The position numbers and the translations under genes were made by a program. This document shows, piece after piece, positions 44,326 to 53,888 of a stretch of DNA of 64,000 nucleotides (within the stretch, counting starts at the first letter, position 1; each line of letters opens with the position of its first letter). The notes under the pieces were generated by a model, which saw nothing but the letters and a program-made list of their open reading frames with translations, was not told where the DNA came from and did not search any database. The stretch is taken from positions 372,001 to 436,000 of the forward strand of contig NZ_JACYFK010000002.1 of assembly GCF_014855515.1 (NCBI RefSeq), given 5' to 3'. This DNA is from Euzebyella marina (lineage in GTDB: Bacteria > Bacteroidota > Bacteroidia > Flavobacteriales > Flavobacteriaceae).

Positions 44326-45141
44326 TTAGTTATTTCCCAAAATGATAGGTAGACCTGATTCTCCACTACCCACAACCACTACTTTGGCATTGGGAGATTT
44401 AGATAGTTCTAACGTGGCATCAATACCTTTATCCTGCAAAATTTTATCGTTTAGAGAAGCACTTAAAATACGGTTGGCATCGGCTTTACCCTGAGCCTCA
44501 ATACGTACCTTTTCAGCTTCCTTTTCGGCGGTCACCAATCTAAATTCATATTCCAGTGATTCTTGTTCTTGCTTTAATTTGCGTTCTATTGCTTCTTTAA
44601 TGCTTGTGGGAAGTGTTACGTCACGAACCAGAATTTCATTCAGTTGAATGTATTGACCATCAACTATCTTTTTGGTTTCCTCATAAATTTCGGCCTGAAT
44701 AGCGTCGCGCTTGCTTGAATACAATTGTTCTGGTGTGTAGCGCCCCACAACACTTCGAGCTGCCGACCGTATCGCAGGAAGCAAAATACGCTCTTTGTAC
44801 ATCTCGCTTTTTTCTTTGTGTAACTTTCCCAATTCGTCATATTTCGGCTGAAACCATGTTGACGCTTCTAACTGAATATCCAATCCGTTGCTTGAAAGTA
44901 CTTTCATGGTCTCATAGACCTCTTGCTGTCGAACTTCATAAACGAATACCTTGTTCCAAGGTGCCACAATATGAAAACCTTCGCCTAACGGGGGCTCTTC
45001 GGTTACAACACCGCCACCGAATGTTTTATAAAGTACACCGGCCTCACCCGAGCCGATGGTAACGGCAGATTTAGAAATAAGAATGACCAATACAATAAAT
45101 GCGAAAATAACGGGTAATGCGATTTTGGGTAATTTGTCCAT
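44326..45141 (-). CDS. Prohibitin/SPFH-family membrane protein
   Basis: A 271-residue protein with one N-terminal membrane helix (residues about 8-24) and an SPFH domain (KTFGGGVVTEEPPLGEGFHIVAPWNKVFVYEVRQQEVYE), followed by a helical region (EAIERKLKQEQESLEYEFRLVTAEKEAEKVRIEAQG) typical of prohibitin/HflC oligomers. Such proteins form ring scaffolds that modulate FtsH-type proteases; that role is inferred. The VWA membrane protein gene lies 10 bases upstream, so the two are probably co-transcribed. The his operon promoter begins directly after its stop. Confidence 0.9.
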   Translation of the reverse strand: MDKLPKIALPVIFAFIVLVILISKSAVTIGSGEAGVLYKTFGGGVVTEEPPLGEGFHIVAPWNKVFVYEVRQQEVYETMKVLSSNGLDIQLEASTWFQPKYDELGKLHKEKSEMYKERILLPAIRSAARSVVGRYTPEQLYSSKRDAIQAEIYEETKKIVDGQYIQLNEILVRDVTLPTSIKEAIERKLKQEQESLEYEFRLVTAEKEAEKVRIEAQGKADANRILSASLNDKILQDKGIDATLELSKSPNAKVVVVGSGESGLPIILGNN

Positions 45142-45151
45142 TGATTTGTGT

Positions 45152-47176
45152 TTAGATTAATCCGATATATTTCCGAATGAACCATTCGGCGGCCAATGTA
45201 AGTGCAATTAGGGCCAATAGAATTCGAAAATCTATCAAAGATACTATATTTTGGTTGCTCGTTTGGGTCGGCACGTATTGGGGATTACTTTCCAATTCTT
45301 CGAGAAGTTTCGGAACTTGATCGGTAAAATATAAATTCCCACTGTTCTGCATTGCCAAACGCGAAAGTTTTTGGTAATCGGTAGCGGCAAATTGCTTTTC
45401 AATATCAAATTCAAGAATTGAAAATTGCCCGGACTTGCTCAAGTTTTCACCCTCTACCGAAACGGAAAATTTGTACTGACCAGGAGAAAGATTACTCAAA
45501 TCGGCCTCATAATTACTGTCTTTTAAAAGAAAAGGTATTTCTACAGAGGTATTCGACGCTGAGTTAGTGACTTTTAATACGATGTTGGCATTTCTATTAA
45601 AGATGAATGCATTGTCAAAATAACTGGCGTAGATTCTGGCTTCATTACTTCCGTCAAAAACGGATGGATAATCTAAAGTGAGCCTCTCTCTTGCACCATT
45701 ACTAGCGAGATATAAAATAATCTTCGATATCAGTTGGTCAAAATCTTCAAAACTTTGATTTCGCTTGAAGGATGCCATTCTCCATTTCCATAAATCTTCA
45801 CCAAAGAGTACGGCCTGTCTCTGTTGATTGTTTTCAAAAACAGTTAATAGCGGTTCATCTAATTCTACCCCTTTAATGCTCTGGGTTAATACGTTCTGGG
45901 AATTCGCAATTATTTGAATTTCACCAAGCGTACTGCGTAATGGCGGATAATCTTCAACAGAAAAATCGCCCAAGTCAAAAAGAGAAAAACCTTGGTTCAA
46001 AATAGGAGATATGTCTTCCGTTTGATCGTAGCCCTCCTTTGAAAATGAATTCTGAATTGAATTTAAAAAGTTCCAATCGGTTTGACTTCCAGTTACCGTA
46101 AAAACGCTTGATTGATTCTTTTGTAACAAGTCGTAGACCGGCTTATATGATGCGTCCGGTTGGTACAGAATGAAAAGGTCGGCTTCCTGCCAATTACCTA
46201 CATCACTAGTTTTATAAATACTTACGCTTCGCTGTTCGTTACTCTCTATAGCCTTTTTTAAGGTGCCGATATCTGGGTGCTCCCAGTTGGACACTATCGC
46301 AATCTGAGTTTTTTCATCGATTACTTCGACCCCTACTTCCCTAGTGTTATTTTCGACGAACTTTTCATTGGGCAAAGTAGTCAATGAGACTTTAATGTTT
46401 TTAAGGCCCACGGAACGGGCATCTATCAACGTGTTTATAGCTTCCGAACGCTTCGTTCTATTGAATGAAATAGATTGTCTGAAAACCTGTCTACCGTTCA
46501 CTTGTATCGTGAGCTGAGTGTTGACTTCTGAAGAACCGGTATAATCTGCAAATATTTCAATGGGAAATTTATTGTTCAGAAAGGCAAACCGATTGGCATT
46601 TACCTGCGAAATGGCCAAATCATCGTAATGAGTAGTATCGCCTACGGCTATAGTATTGATGGCAAAGTTATTTCTTGCCTTAAAAAAGCCGTAGTCTTGA
46701 CCTGATGTCTGGTTGCCGTCAGTCAAAAGAAGGGTTACTACCTTTGAATCGGAATGAAGTTGCTCTATTTCACTAATGGCTCTATTGATATCGGTTCCAT
46801 CTCCTTCATATGTCAGACTATCAAGATTATTTAATGATTTATCAAAACCATATTGATGTATGGAAAAACGATCATTCAAGCCATTGAAGCTTTCTATTTG
46901 ACTTAATAGATTCTCTAGTTGAGCCCGATACTTTTGTACGGAGCTTGAATTGTCAGTCAAAACCACCAAATCAGTCTTTCGTGTGCTGTATTCATTCTTG
47001 ACCATTTTAGGATTAATAATGAGCAGCAAGAGCCCGAAGAACGAGCAAAAACGTAAAAAAGAGAGCAACCACCCGGTACGCCCTCTTTTTTTTACATCTT
47101 TATAATATTGAAACAATACTATCGATAAGGCAACAACAGCTGCTAGAATAATCAATAGTACGGTTTGAATTTGCAT
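45152..47176 (-). CDS. Membrane protein with VWA-like domain
   Basis: A 674-residue inner-membrane protein. Two N-terminal helices (about 5-24 and 36-56) precede a VWA-type domain with a MIDAS-like motif in VVLTDNSSSV and LLLTDGNQTSG (residues about 72-165). A large periplasmic or cytosolic region follows, then a C-terminal helix (about 648-666). The architecture resembles Bat-type VWA proteins and glutamine-amidotransferase-like VWA proteins of Bacteroidota; I cannot assign a function. It lies just upstream of the prohibitin gene, with 10 bases between. Confidence 0.8.
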   Translation of the reverse strand: MQIQTVLLIILAAVVALSIVLFQYYKDVKKRGRTGWLLSFLRFCSFFGLLLLIINPKMVKNEYSTRKTDLVVLTDNSSSVQKYRAQLENLLSQIESFNGLNDRFSIHQYGFDKSLNNLDSLTYEGDGTDINRAISEIEQLHSDSKVVTLLLTDGNQTSGQDYGFFKARNNFAINTIAVGDTTHYDDLAISQVNANRFAFLNNKFPIEIFADYTGSSEVNTQLTIQVNGRQVFRQSISFNRTKRSEAINTLIDARSVGLKNIKVSLTTLPNEKFVENNTREVGVEVIDEKTQIAIVSNWEHPDIGTLKKAIESNEQRSVSIYKTSDVGNWQEADLFILYQPDASYKPVYDLLQKNQSSVFTVTGSQTDWNFLNSIQNSFSKEGYDQTEDISPILNQGFSLFDLGDFSVEDYPPLRSTLGEIQIIANSQNVLTQSIKGVELDEPLLTVFENNQQRQAVLFGEDLWKWRMASFKRNQSFEDFDQLISKIILYLASNGARERLTLDYPSVFDGSNEARIYASYFDNAFIFNRNANIVLKVTNSASNTSVEIPFLLKDSNYEADLSNLSPGQYKFSVSVEGENLSKSGQFSILEFDIEKQFAATDYQKLSRLAMQNSGNLYFTDQVPKLLEELESNPQYVPTQTSNQNIVSLIDFRILLALIALTLAAEWFIRKYIGLI

Positions 47177-47244
47177 AAAATTATGGATATTGGGTGCGAA
47201 GTTAAAAATCTATCTCCGTCTAACCTTTCCATTCATAAACGAGC

Positions 47245-47991
47245 TTAAGTAAGCATTCCGCCATCAACGTTCAGAACCTGACCTGTAACATAATCGGACA
47301 TGTCTGAAGCGAAGAACAAACAAGCATTGGCGATGTCTTCTGGAGAACCTCCCCTTTTTAAAGGAATTCCGTCACGCCAACCTTGAACAGTTTTCTCGTC
47401 TAACTTTTCGGTCATTTCAGTTTCAATGAAACCGGGAGCTATGGCATTGCATCTAATGTTTCTTGAGCCCAGTTCTAAGGCTACCGATTTGGTAAAACCT
47501 ATCATACCTGCCTTTGATGCCGCATAATTGGTTTGACCTGCGTTTCCTTTAACCCCAACAACACTACTCATATTTATGATTGAACCCTTACGTTGTTTCA
47601 ACATTGTTCGTTGAACCGCCTTGGTCATATTAAATACCGATTTGAGATTAATTTCGATTACACTATCAAAATCATTCTCAGACATGCGCATTAAAAGGTT
47701 GTCTTTTGTAATTCCTGCATTGTTTACCAGAATGTCGATCCCTCCAAAATCTTGGAGTACATCGGTTACCAACTTTTCGGCTTCCTCAAAACTAGCGGCA
47801 TTGCTTTTATAGGCTTTTGCCTTAACTCCCAATGCATTCAACTCTTTTTCCAAAGCCAATGCCGGAGCTTCACTAGAGCTATACGTAAAAGCTACATTCG
47901 CTCCTTGTTCGGCAAAAACTTTGGCAATACCGGTACCGATTCCGCGACTTGCCCCTGTAACTATGGCAACCTTACCTTCTAATAACTTCAT
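47245..47991 (-). CDS. fabG: 3-oxoacyl-ACP reductase
   Basis: NADPH-dependent short-chain dehydrogenase of fatty acid elongation. The 248-residue protein has the cofactor motif TGASRGIGTGIA, NNAG, the catalytic Ser in INMSSVVGVKGN and the Tyr-Lys pair in TNYAASKAGMIG. The C-terminus VTGQVLNVDGGMLT is the FabG signature. It has its own promoter (48019-48045), directly after the sucD terminator, so it is a separate unit. Confidence 0.95.
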   Translation of the reverse strand: MKLLEGKVAIVTGASRGIGTGIAKVFAEQGANVAFTYSSSEAPALALEKELNALGVKAKAYKSNAASFEEAEKLVTDVLQDFGGIDILVNNAGITKDNLLMRMSENDFDSVIEINLKSVFNMTKAVQRTMLKQRKGSIINMSSVVGVKGNAGQTNYAASKAGMIGFTKSVALELGSRNIRCNAIAPGFIETEMTEKLDEKTVQGWRDGIPLKRGGSPEDIANACLFFASDMSDYVTGQVLNVDGGMLT

Positions 47992-48018
47992 TAGTTAACT
48001 TTTTTCTATGTCTATTTT

Positions 48019-48045
48019 CAAATATAAGTTTTGTTTACTTCACAA
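48019..48045 (-). promoter_or_regulatory. fabG promoter
   Basis: Minus strand: TTG (48045-48043), 16 bases, TATATTTG (48026-48019). This is close to the Flavobacterium consensus TTG-N17-TAnnTTTG, and lies 27 bases before the fabG ATG. Confidence 0.65.
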
Positions 48046-48049
48046 CGAT

Positions 48050-48085
48050 AAAAAAATCCCGTTTCCGAAACTATCGAAAACGGGA
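48050..48085 (-). terminator. sucD terminator
   Basis: TCCCGTTT (48057-48064) and AAACGGGA (48078-48085) form an 8-bp stem, with more pairing inside. Seven A at 48050-48056 give a T-run on the minus strand, 22 bases after the sucD stop. Confidence 0.85.
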
Positions 48086-48106
48086 CTAACTTTATGTTTT
48101 TAGGTA

Positions 48107-48979
48107 TTAACCTAGAACCTCTTTAACTTTTACTCCGATTTCGGCAGGAGAATCAACTACATGAATACCGTGCTCTCGCATAATTTTCTTTTTCGCTTGT
48201 GCCGTATCATCACTACCGCCTACAATTGCTCCGGCATGACCCATGGTTCTACCGGCAGGTGCAGTTTCGCCGGCAATAAAGCCAACTACTGGCTTTTTGC
48301 TACGGCTTTCTTTATACCATTTCGCAGCATCGGCTTCCAATTGTCCACCGATTTCACCGATCATAACTACACATTCGGTATCAGGGTCATTGATAAGTAA
48401 TTCCAAAGCTTCTTTTGTGGTTGTACCGATAATAGGATCACCTCCGATACCAATAGCTGTTGTAATACCTAACCCTTGACGAACCACCTGATCCGCGGCC
48501 TCATAAGTCAAGGTACCAGATTTGGAAACGATACCTACATTACCTTGTTTAAATACAAAACCTGGCATGATACCAACCTTGGCCTCACCCGGAGTAATAA
48601 CACCGGGGCAGTTAGGACCGACCAAACGACAATCTTTATTTTGAATATAGTCATAAGCCTTAACCATGTCAGCCACAGGAATACCCTCAGTTATCGTAAT
48701 AATAACTTTGATACCCGCATTGGCAGCCTCCATAATAGCATCAGCAGCAAATGCCGGTGGCACAAAAATAATGGTAGTATCGGCACCTACTTTCTCAACA
48801 GCTTCGGCCACAGTATTAAAAACTGGTTTGCCCAAGTGCTCCTGCCCTCCTTTTCCCGGAGTAACACCACCAACTACATTGGTACCGTAATCTATCATTT
48901 GACCAGCGTGAAAGGTACCTTCACTACCGGTAAAACCTTGTACTATTATCTTGGAATCTTTATTAACTAAAACGCTCAT
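48107..48979 (-). CDS. sucD: Succinyl-CoA ligase, alpha subunit
   Basis: Citric-acid-cycle enzyme that makes ATP or GTP from succinyl-CoA. The 290-residue subunit has the CoA-binding domain ([31 protein letters not shown]), [16 protein letters not shown], and the phospho-histidine site in [10 protein letters not shown]. The sucC subunit gene is not in the window. It has its own terminator and a -7-like element upstream, so it is monocistronic here. Confidence 0.95.
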   Translation of the reverse strand: MSVLVNKDSKIIVQGFTGSEGTFHAGQMIDYGTNVVGGVTPGKGGQEHLGKPVFNTVAEAVEKVGADTTIIFVPPAFAADAIMEAANAGIKVIITITEGIPVADMVKAYDYIQNKDCRLVGPNCPGVITPGEAKVGIMPGFVFKQGNVGIVSKSGTLTYEAADQVVRQGLGITTAIGIGGDPIIGTTTKEALELLINDPDTECVVMIGEIGGQLEADAAKWYKESRSKKPVVGFIAGETAPAGRTMGHAGAIVGGSDDTAQAKKKIMREHGIHVVDSPAEIGVKVKEVLG

Positions 48980-49026
48980 GCTTTATAGTATTCGTTATTA
49001 TTTTTTCAAATTCTTAAGGTCGCCAA

Positions 49027-49034
49027 CAAAAATA
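49027..49034 (-). promoter_or_regulatory. Candidate sucD -7 element
   Basis: TATTTTTG on the minus strand matches TAnnTTTG, 47 bases before the sucD ATG. No properly spaced -33 TTG is seen. Confidence 0.4.
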
Positions 49035-49072
49035 TAGGATAGCCTTCAATTTCTAAAGGATTAGAGAGGTAA

Positions 49073-50005
49073 TTATTTCTCTATTTTTTTTAGGATGGCG
49101 GGTATTTTCTTTACGTAGGCCAATTGCTTTAGTTTTTCCCTTGATTCTTCAACGGGAGTACCAAAATAGCTCTTTCCTCCTGCGACGGATTTTGTAACGC
49201 CTGTCTGGCCCATTATTACGGCCTTTTTGCCAATGGTTATTCCGCTATTGGTACCGACTTGACCCCATAAGGTAACTTCATCCTCAATTACAACGCAACC
49301 GGCTATTCCCGTTTGGGAAGCTATTAAACACTTTTCCCCGATAACGGTATCATGCCCTACATGAACCTGATTATCAAGCTTGGTACCTTTTTTAATCGTA
49401 GTGTCGCCCGTTACCCCCTTATCAACTGTACAAAGAGAACCTAGTTCAACGTCATCTTCAAGAACCACTCGGCCACCTGAAATCAGTTTATCAAAGCCTG
49501 TTTCCCTCTTTTTATAATAAAACGCATCGGAGCCCAAAACGGTACCTGCATGTATAATCACATTATTACCAATAATGCAGTTGTCATAAATGGTAACATT
49601 AGGATGAATAAGGCAATTATCTCCAATAGTAACATTATTGCCTATAAACACATTGGGTTGTATTACCGTGTTTAGACCGATTTTTGCCGATGAGGCTATG
49701 GAGTTTAATGCTTTTTCGAAAGGTTTAAAAAACTTGGTCAGCTTGTTAAAGTCCCGAAACGGATCATCAGAAATCAATAGAGCCTTTCCTTGAGGACATT
49801 CTACTTGCTTATTGATGAGTACTATGGTTGCCTTACTGGAAAGTGCCTTATCGTAGTACTTCGGATGGTCGACAAAAACAATATCCCCCGGCTCTACGAC
49901 ATGAATTTCGTTCATGCCGGTAATCGGAAAATCGTCTAAACCGACATATTCACAGTCGATAATAGCAGCGATTTGTTTTAGTGTGTAAGCAACAGGAAAT
50001 TTCAA
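49073..50005 (-). CDS. LpxD-like N-acyltransferase, second copy
   Basis: A 310-residue LpxD-family protein with hexapeptide-repeat beta-helix (NTVIQPNVFIGNNVTIGDNCLIHPNVTI and QVHVGHDTVIGEKCLIASQTGIAGCV). It begins KFPVAYTLKQIAAIIDCEYVG. The start is TTG (50005), since the frame back to a stop codon contains no ATG. It lacks part of the usual N-terminal domain and differs from the full-length LpxD at 52816. It sits after efp in the lpx cluster. Its substrate may be a sugar other than UDP-3-O-acyl-glucosamine; the role is unproven. Confidence 0.85.
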   Translation of the reverse strand: MKFPVAYTLKQIAAIIDCEYVGLDDFPITGMNEIHVVEPGDIVFVDHPKYYDKALSSKATIVLINKQVECPQGKALLISDDPFRDFNKLTKFFKPFEKALNSIASSAKIGLNTVIQPNVFIGNNVTIGDNCLIHPNVTIYDNCIIGNNVIIHAGTVLGSDAFYYKKRETGFDKLISGGRVVLEDDVELGSLCTVDKGVTGDTTIKKGTKLDNQVHVGHDTVIGEKCLIASQTGIAGCVVIEDEVTLWGQVGTNSGITIGKKAVIMGQTGVTKSVAGGKSYFGTPVEESREKLKQLAYVKKIPAILKKIEK

Positions 50006-50045
50006 AGGATCAGTATTAAAATAAATCTAAAGAAAAATCTGCTAG

Positions 50046-50612
50046 CTATTCCTTTACGCGCTCCATATAAGAGTTGCTCGAAGTGTCTATCTTAATTTTA
50101 TCGCCTTCATTAATAAACAAAGGAACGTTCACTTCAGCACCTGTTTCTACTTTAGCCGGTTTGGTCGCATTTGTGGCCGTATTACCCTTAACACCTGGCT
50201 CGGTATAAGTTACTTCCAACACAACACTGGCGGGCATATCGACAGACAAAGGCATATTATCTTCGGTATTGAACAGAATGGTAACTATTTCCCCTTCCTT
50301 CAAAAGACCTGGGGTATCCAAAGCACCTTCTTGAAGGGTAATCTGGTTGTAGTCATCGGTGTTCATGAAATGATAAGTTTCACCCTCCGCATAAAGAAAC
50401 TGGTATGATCTTGTTTCTACACGTACATCCTCTATTTTATGTCCGGCAGAAAAAGTATTGTCCAATACTTTACCATTACTCACACTTTTAAGTTTAGTAC
50501 GAACGAAAGCAGGTCCTTTACCGGGCTTTACGTGCAAGAATTCGATAATCTTATAAATATCATTGTTGTAGCGAATGCACAAACCTTTTCTAATATCTGA
50601 TGTTGATGCCAT
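50046..50612 (-). CDS. efp: Translation elongation factor P
   Basis: Ribosome-binding protein that rescues stalling at proline stretches. The 188-residue protein has the three OB-type domains; the modification-loop Lys is K32 in HVKPGKGPAFVRTKL. The C-terminal domain contains ATKPAKVETGAEVNVPLFINEGDKIKIDT. It lies between lpxA (50 bases upstream) and the second lpxD (40 bases downstream), within a lipid-A gene cluster, an arrangement I would expect in Flavobacteria. Confidence 0.95.
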   Translation of the reverse strand: MASTSDIRKGLCIRYNNDIYKIIEFLHVKPGKGPAFVRTKLKSVSNGKVLDNTFSAGHKIEDVRVETRSYQFLYAEGETYHFMNTDDYNQITLQEGALDTPGLLKEGEIVTILFNTEDNMPLSVDMPASVVLEVTYTEPGVKGNTATNATKPAKVETGAEVNVPLFINEGDKIKIDTSSNSYMERVKE

Positions 50613-50662
50613 AAATTTGTCTGTTTTTTATAATGAAACGAAGTGTTTAGAAGTAGTCTACT

Positions 50663-51448
50663 CTAGTTATTGCTAAAATAGCCCTTCATGATACCTCGCT
50701 GTGAATCTCTAATGAATTGTAGAATTTCGTCGCGTTCTGGGGTTGCCTCCATTTCCGCTTCGATAATCTGGGTAGCCTGGGTATTGTTATAGTTTTTCTG
50801 ATATAGAATTCGATAAATATTCTGAATTTCCCGAATCTTTTCTGAAACGAATCCGCGTCTGCGCAAACCAACAGAATTAATACCTACGTAAGACAAAGGT
50901 TCCCTCGCTGCTTTTACAAAGGGAGGCACATCTTTTCTAACCAACGAACCACCTGTGACAAAAGCATGCTGACCGACCGATACAAATTGATGTACGGCCA
51001 CTAAACCAGCAAGAATTACATTGTCGCCAATGGTCACATGGCCGGCCAAAGTTGAGTTGTTCGAAAAAATACAATTATCACCAACAATGCAATCATGGGC
51101 CACATGGCAGTACGCCATTATCAAGCAGTTTTTGCCGATAACTGTCTTATGACGGTCTGAAGTACCTTTATGAATGGTAGCGCACTCTCTGATAGTAGTA
51201 CCATTCCCAATAGTAACAGTGGTATCTTCACCATTATACTTTAAATCTTGCGGGGGAGCCGAAATGACCGCACCAGGAAAAATATTACAGTTCTTACCAA
51301 TTCTGGCGCCTTCCATGATGGTTACGTTAGAACCGATCCATGTGCCCTCGCCAATGGTTACGTTATTATGAATGGTGGTGAAAGGTTCTACCACTACATT
51401 TTTTGCAATTTTAGCTCCGGGATGTATATAAGCAAGGGGTTGATTCAT
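50663..51448 (-). CDS. lpxA: UDP-N-acetylglucosamine acyltransferase
   Basis: Cytosolic first enzyme of lipid A synthesis; transfers a 3-hydroxyacyl chain from ACP to UDP-GlcNAc. The 261-residue left-handed beta-helix protein starts MNQPLAYIHPGAKIAKNV. The catalytic His is in AYCHVAHDCIVGDN, and the C-terminal helical region includes GLRRRGFVSEKIREIQNIYRILY. It lies 1 base after the lpxC-fabZ stop, so it is translated in step with it. Confidence 0.95.
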   Translation of the reverse strand: MNQPLAYIHPGAKIAKNVVVEPFTTIHNNVTIGEGTWIGSNVTIMEGARIGKNCNIFPGAVISAPPQDLKYNGEDTTVTIGNGTTIRECATIHKGTSDRHKTVIGKNCLIMAYCHVAHDCIVGDNCIFSNNSTLAGHVTIGDNVILAGLVAVHQFVSVGQHAFVTGGSLVRKDVPPFVKAAREPLSYVGINSVGLRRRGFVSEKIREIQNIYRILYQKNYNNTQATQIIEAEMEATPERDEILQFIRDSQRGIMKGYFSNN

Positions 51449-51449
51449 C

Positions 51450-52835
51450 TTATTTTACTTTTGAGATTTGCGCCATCAGCTCTGCTTCACAAACCAATTT
51501 GTTATTGGCATAGGCATAAGCCTGCATGTGGCAAATTCCCCTTCTAATAGGCGAGATTAAACTACAGTGAAATATTAGCGTATCGCCCGGAAGTACTTTT
51601 TGCTTGAATTTTACATTATCCATCTTCATAAAGAAGGTTAGATAATTCTCTGGATCGGGAACGGTACTCAACACTAATATACCTCCCGTTTGTGCCATAG
51701 CTTCTACTTGTAAAACACCTGGCATGACAGGAGCTCCTGGAAAATGACCAACGAAGAAGGGTTCGTTCATCGTTACGTTCTTCATGCCCACTACGTGGGT
51801 ATCCGAAAGCTCTAAAATACGATCGATCAGCAAAAATGGAGGTCGATGTGGCAACATCGACATTATCTTATGAACATCCATCAATGGCGGTTGATCTAAG
51901 TCATATTTAGGTATTCTATTTCGTTTTTCAAGCTTGATGATTTTCGCCAATTTCTTTGCAAACTGGGTGTTCACGTAATGGCCAGGTTTATTGGCAATCA
52001 CCTTACCTCTAATTCGGGTGCCTGCAAGTGCTAAATCTCCAATAACATCCAACAACTTGTGGCGAGCCGCTTCATTAGGTTGGTGTAGAGTAAGGTTATC
52101 TAAAATTCCGTTAGGTTTTACAGATAGCTTCTTCTTATCGAAAGCCTTTTCTAATTTCAACATTGTTTCATCCGATATCTCTTTATCGACATAAACAATG
52201 GCATTATTCAGGTCACCTCCTTTTATAAGCCCGTTTTCAAGAAGCATTTCAAGCTCATGCAAAAAGCTGAAAGTTCTAGCATTGGCAATCTCTTCTTTAA
52301 AATCTGAAAGTTTTTCCAAAGTGGCATTTTGGGTACCCAAAACTTTGGTGCCGAAATCGACCATGGTAGTTACCTGATAATCATCCGAAGGAATTACGGT
52401 AATTTCACTACCAGTAGCCTCATCTTTATAGGAAATGACATCTTTTACTACATATTCATCCCGATCGGCTTCTTGCTCTACCGCCCCGACAATTTCCAAG
52501 GCTTCAACGAAATATTTAGAAGAACCATCCATAATTGGTGGTTCGGGAGCGTTCAGTTCAATAAGTACATTATCGATTTCCATACCTACCAAAGCGGCAA
52601 GCACGTGCTCCGATGTTTGTATTTTTACTCCCCTTTTTTCCAAGTTTGTTCCCCTTTGCGTGTTGACCACATAATTGGCGTCGGCCTCAACAATGGGTTC
52701 CCCTTCTAAATCTATTCTTTTAAATGCGTAGCCGTGATTTTCTGGCGCCGGAACAAATTTCATGGTTACTTCGGCACCGGTGTGTAACCCCACACCTTTG
52801 AGAATAACCTCTTTCTTAATGGTTCTCTGTTTCAT
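51450..52835 (-). CDS. lpxC: LpxC-FabZ fusion: deacetylase and hydroxyacyl-ACP dehydratase
   Basis: Residues about 1-300 are LpxC, the zinc deacetylase of lipid A synthesis (TSEHVLAAL, ARHKLLDVIGDLAL supply zinc ligands His, His and Asp). Residues about 315-461 are FabZ, the hotdog dehydratase of fatty acid synthesis (HRPPFLLIDRI with catalytic His, FPGAPVMPGVLQVEAMAQTGG with Glu). The fusion is typical of Bacteroidota and links lipid A and fatty acid synthesis. ATG at 52835 overlaps lpxD by 20 bases; the upstream frame was rejected. Confidence 0.95.
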   Translation of the reverse strand: MKQRTIKKEVILKGVGLHTGAEVTMKFVPAPENHGYAFKRIDLEGEPIVEADANYVVNTQRGTNLEKRGVKIQTSEHVLAALVGMEIDNVLIELNAPEPPIMDGSSKYFVEALEIVGAVEQEADRDEYVVKDVISYKDEATGSEITVIPSDDYQVTTMVDFGTKVLGTQNATLEKLSDFKEEIANARTFSFLHELEMLLENGLIKGGDLNNAIVYVDKEISDETMLKLEKAFDKKKLSVKPNGILDNLTLHQPNEAARHKLLDVIGDLALAGTRIRGKVIANKPGHYVNTQFAKKLAKIIKLEKRNRIPKYDLDQPPLMDVHKIMSMLPHRPPFLLIDRILELSDTHVVGMKNVTMNEPFFVGHFPGAPVMPGVLQVEAMAQTGGILVLSTVPDPENYLTFFMKMDNVKFKQKVLPGDTLIFHCSLISPIRRGICHMQAYAYANNKLVCEAELMAQISKVK

Positions 52836-53865
52836 TCTTGTATTGCTCGCTGTATTTTTTTTCCAGTTCGTCAATTCTATTTGAAATTTTCGGTAAGTTC
52901 TTAAAATGTACGTAAGACTTATTATAGTCACCGTAATTCAATGCCGGTGATCCCTGAAGAACTTCATTGCTCTGTACATTTCGGCCAATTCCCGATTGGG
53001 CCTGTATTCTTACGTTATCACCAATGGTAATATGGCCTACAATACCCACTTGCCCACCTATCATACAATGTTTTCCTATTTTGGCAGACCCGGCAATACC
53101 CGTTTGGGCAGCAATTACGGTATGTTCGCCAATTTCAACATTATGGGCAATCTGTATTTGATTGTCTAATTTTACCCCTCTTCTCAAAATGGTCGATCCC
53201 AATGTGGCCCTGTCAATAGTTGTGCCTGCTCCCACATCGACATTGTCTTCCAAAATGACATTGCCTGTTTGCGGCACTTTCTGAAATTCGCCATTTTTAT
53301 CAGGACTAAAACCAAACCCGTCCGCACCAATAACAACGCCGCTATGTATAACGCAGTTATTACCGATAACCGTTTCGGAATGCACTTTGGCACCAGCAAA
53401 AACAGTGACGTTATCACCTATTTTCACATTGTCACCAATATATACATTCGGATGGATTTTCACATTATTTCCTATTTCTACATTACTGCCCAAATAGGAA
53501 AAAGCACCTAGGTAAAATTCATTACCATATGATGCCGTATCAGAAATGAATGCGGGCTCTTCAATACCAGTTTTATTGTTTTTGACCTGATTGTAGAACT
53601 CCAAGACCTTTGAAAATGCCTCGTAGGCATCCTCTACTTTTATCAATGTGGTAGAAAGTTCTTGTTCAGGAGAAAAATCTTTGTTTACAATGGTAATTGA
53701 AGCCCTTGTAGTGTATATATAAGATGTATATTTTGGGTTTGCCAAGAAGGTCAAAGACCCTGCTTCCCCTTCTTCAATTTTTGCGAGTTTATGAACAGCT
53801 ATCTCTGGATTTCCTTCGAGTTCGCCCTCTAAAATTCCCGCAATTTGACCTGCCGTGAATACCAT
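52816..53865 (-). CDS. lpxD: UDP-3-O-(3-hydroxyacyl)glucosamine N-acyltransferase
   Basis: Third step of lipid A synthesis, adding the second acyl chain. The protein of 349 residues starts MVFTAGQIAGILEGELEGN, with the N-terminal uridine-binding domain and a long hexapeptide beta-helix containing GADGFGFSPDKNGEFQKVPQTG, followed by a C-terminal helix (NLPKISNRIDELEKKYSEQ). The catalytic His lies in IAHNVEIGEHTVI. The ATG at 53865 is chosen over one nine codons earlier. It overlaps lpxC by 20 bases. Confidence 0.94.
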   Translation of the reverse strand: MVFTAGQIAGILEGELEGNPEIAVHKLAKIEEGEAGSLTFLANPKYTSYIYTTRASITIVNKDFSPEQELSTTLIKVEDAYEAFSKVLEFYNQVKNNKTGIEEPAFISDTASYGNEFYLGAFSYLGSNVEIGNNVKIHPNVYIGDNVKIGDNVTVFAGAKVHSETVIGNNCVIHSGVVIGADGFGFSPDKNGEFQKVPQTGNVILEDNVDVGAGTTIDRATLGSTILRRGVKLDNQIQIAHNVEIGEHTVIAAQTGIAGSAKIGKHCMIGGQVGIVGHITIGDNVRIQAQSGIGRNVQSNEVLQGSPALNYGDYNKSYVHFKNLPKISNRIDELEKKYSEQYKNETENH

Positions 53866-53888
53866 GAGCACAAAAGTAAGAAAAATTG

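Noticed and set aside
48476-48970. 164-codon plus-strand open frame opposite sucD
   Set aside because: It is the antisense shadow of a highly conserved gene, with no recognisable domain and no promoter of its own.
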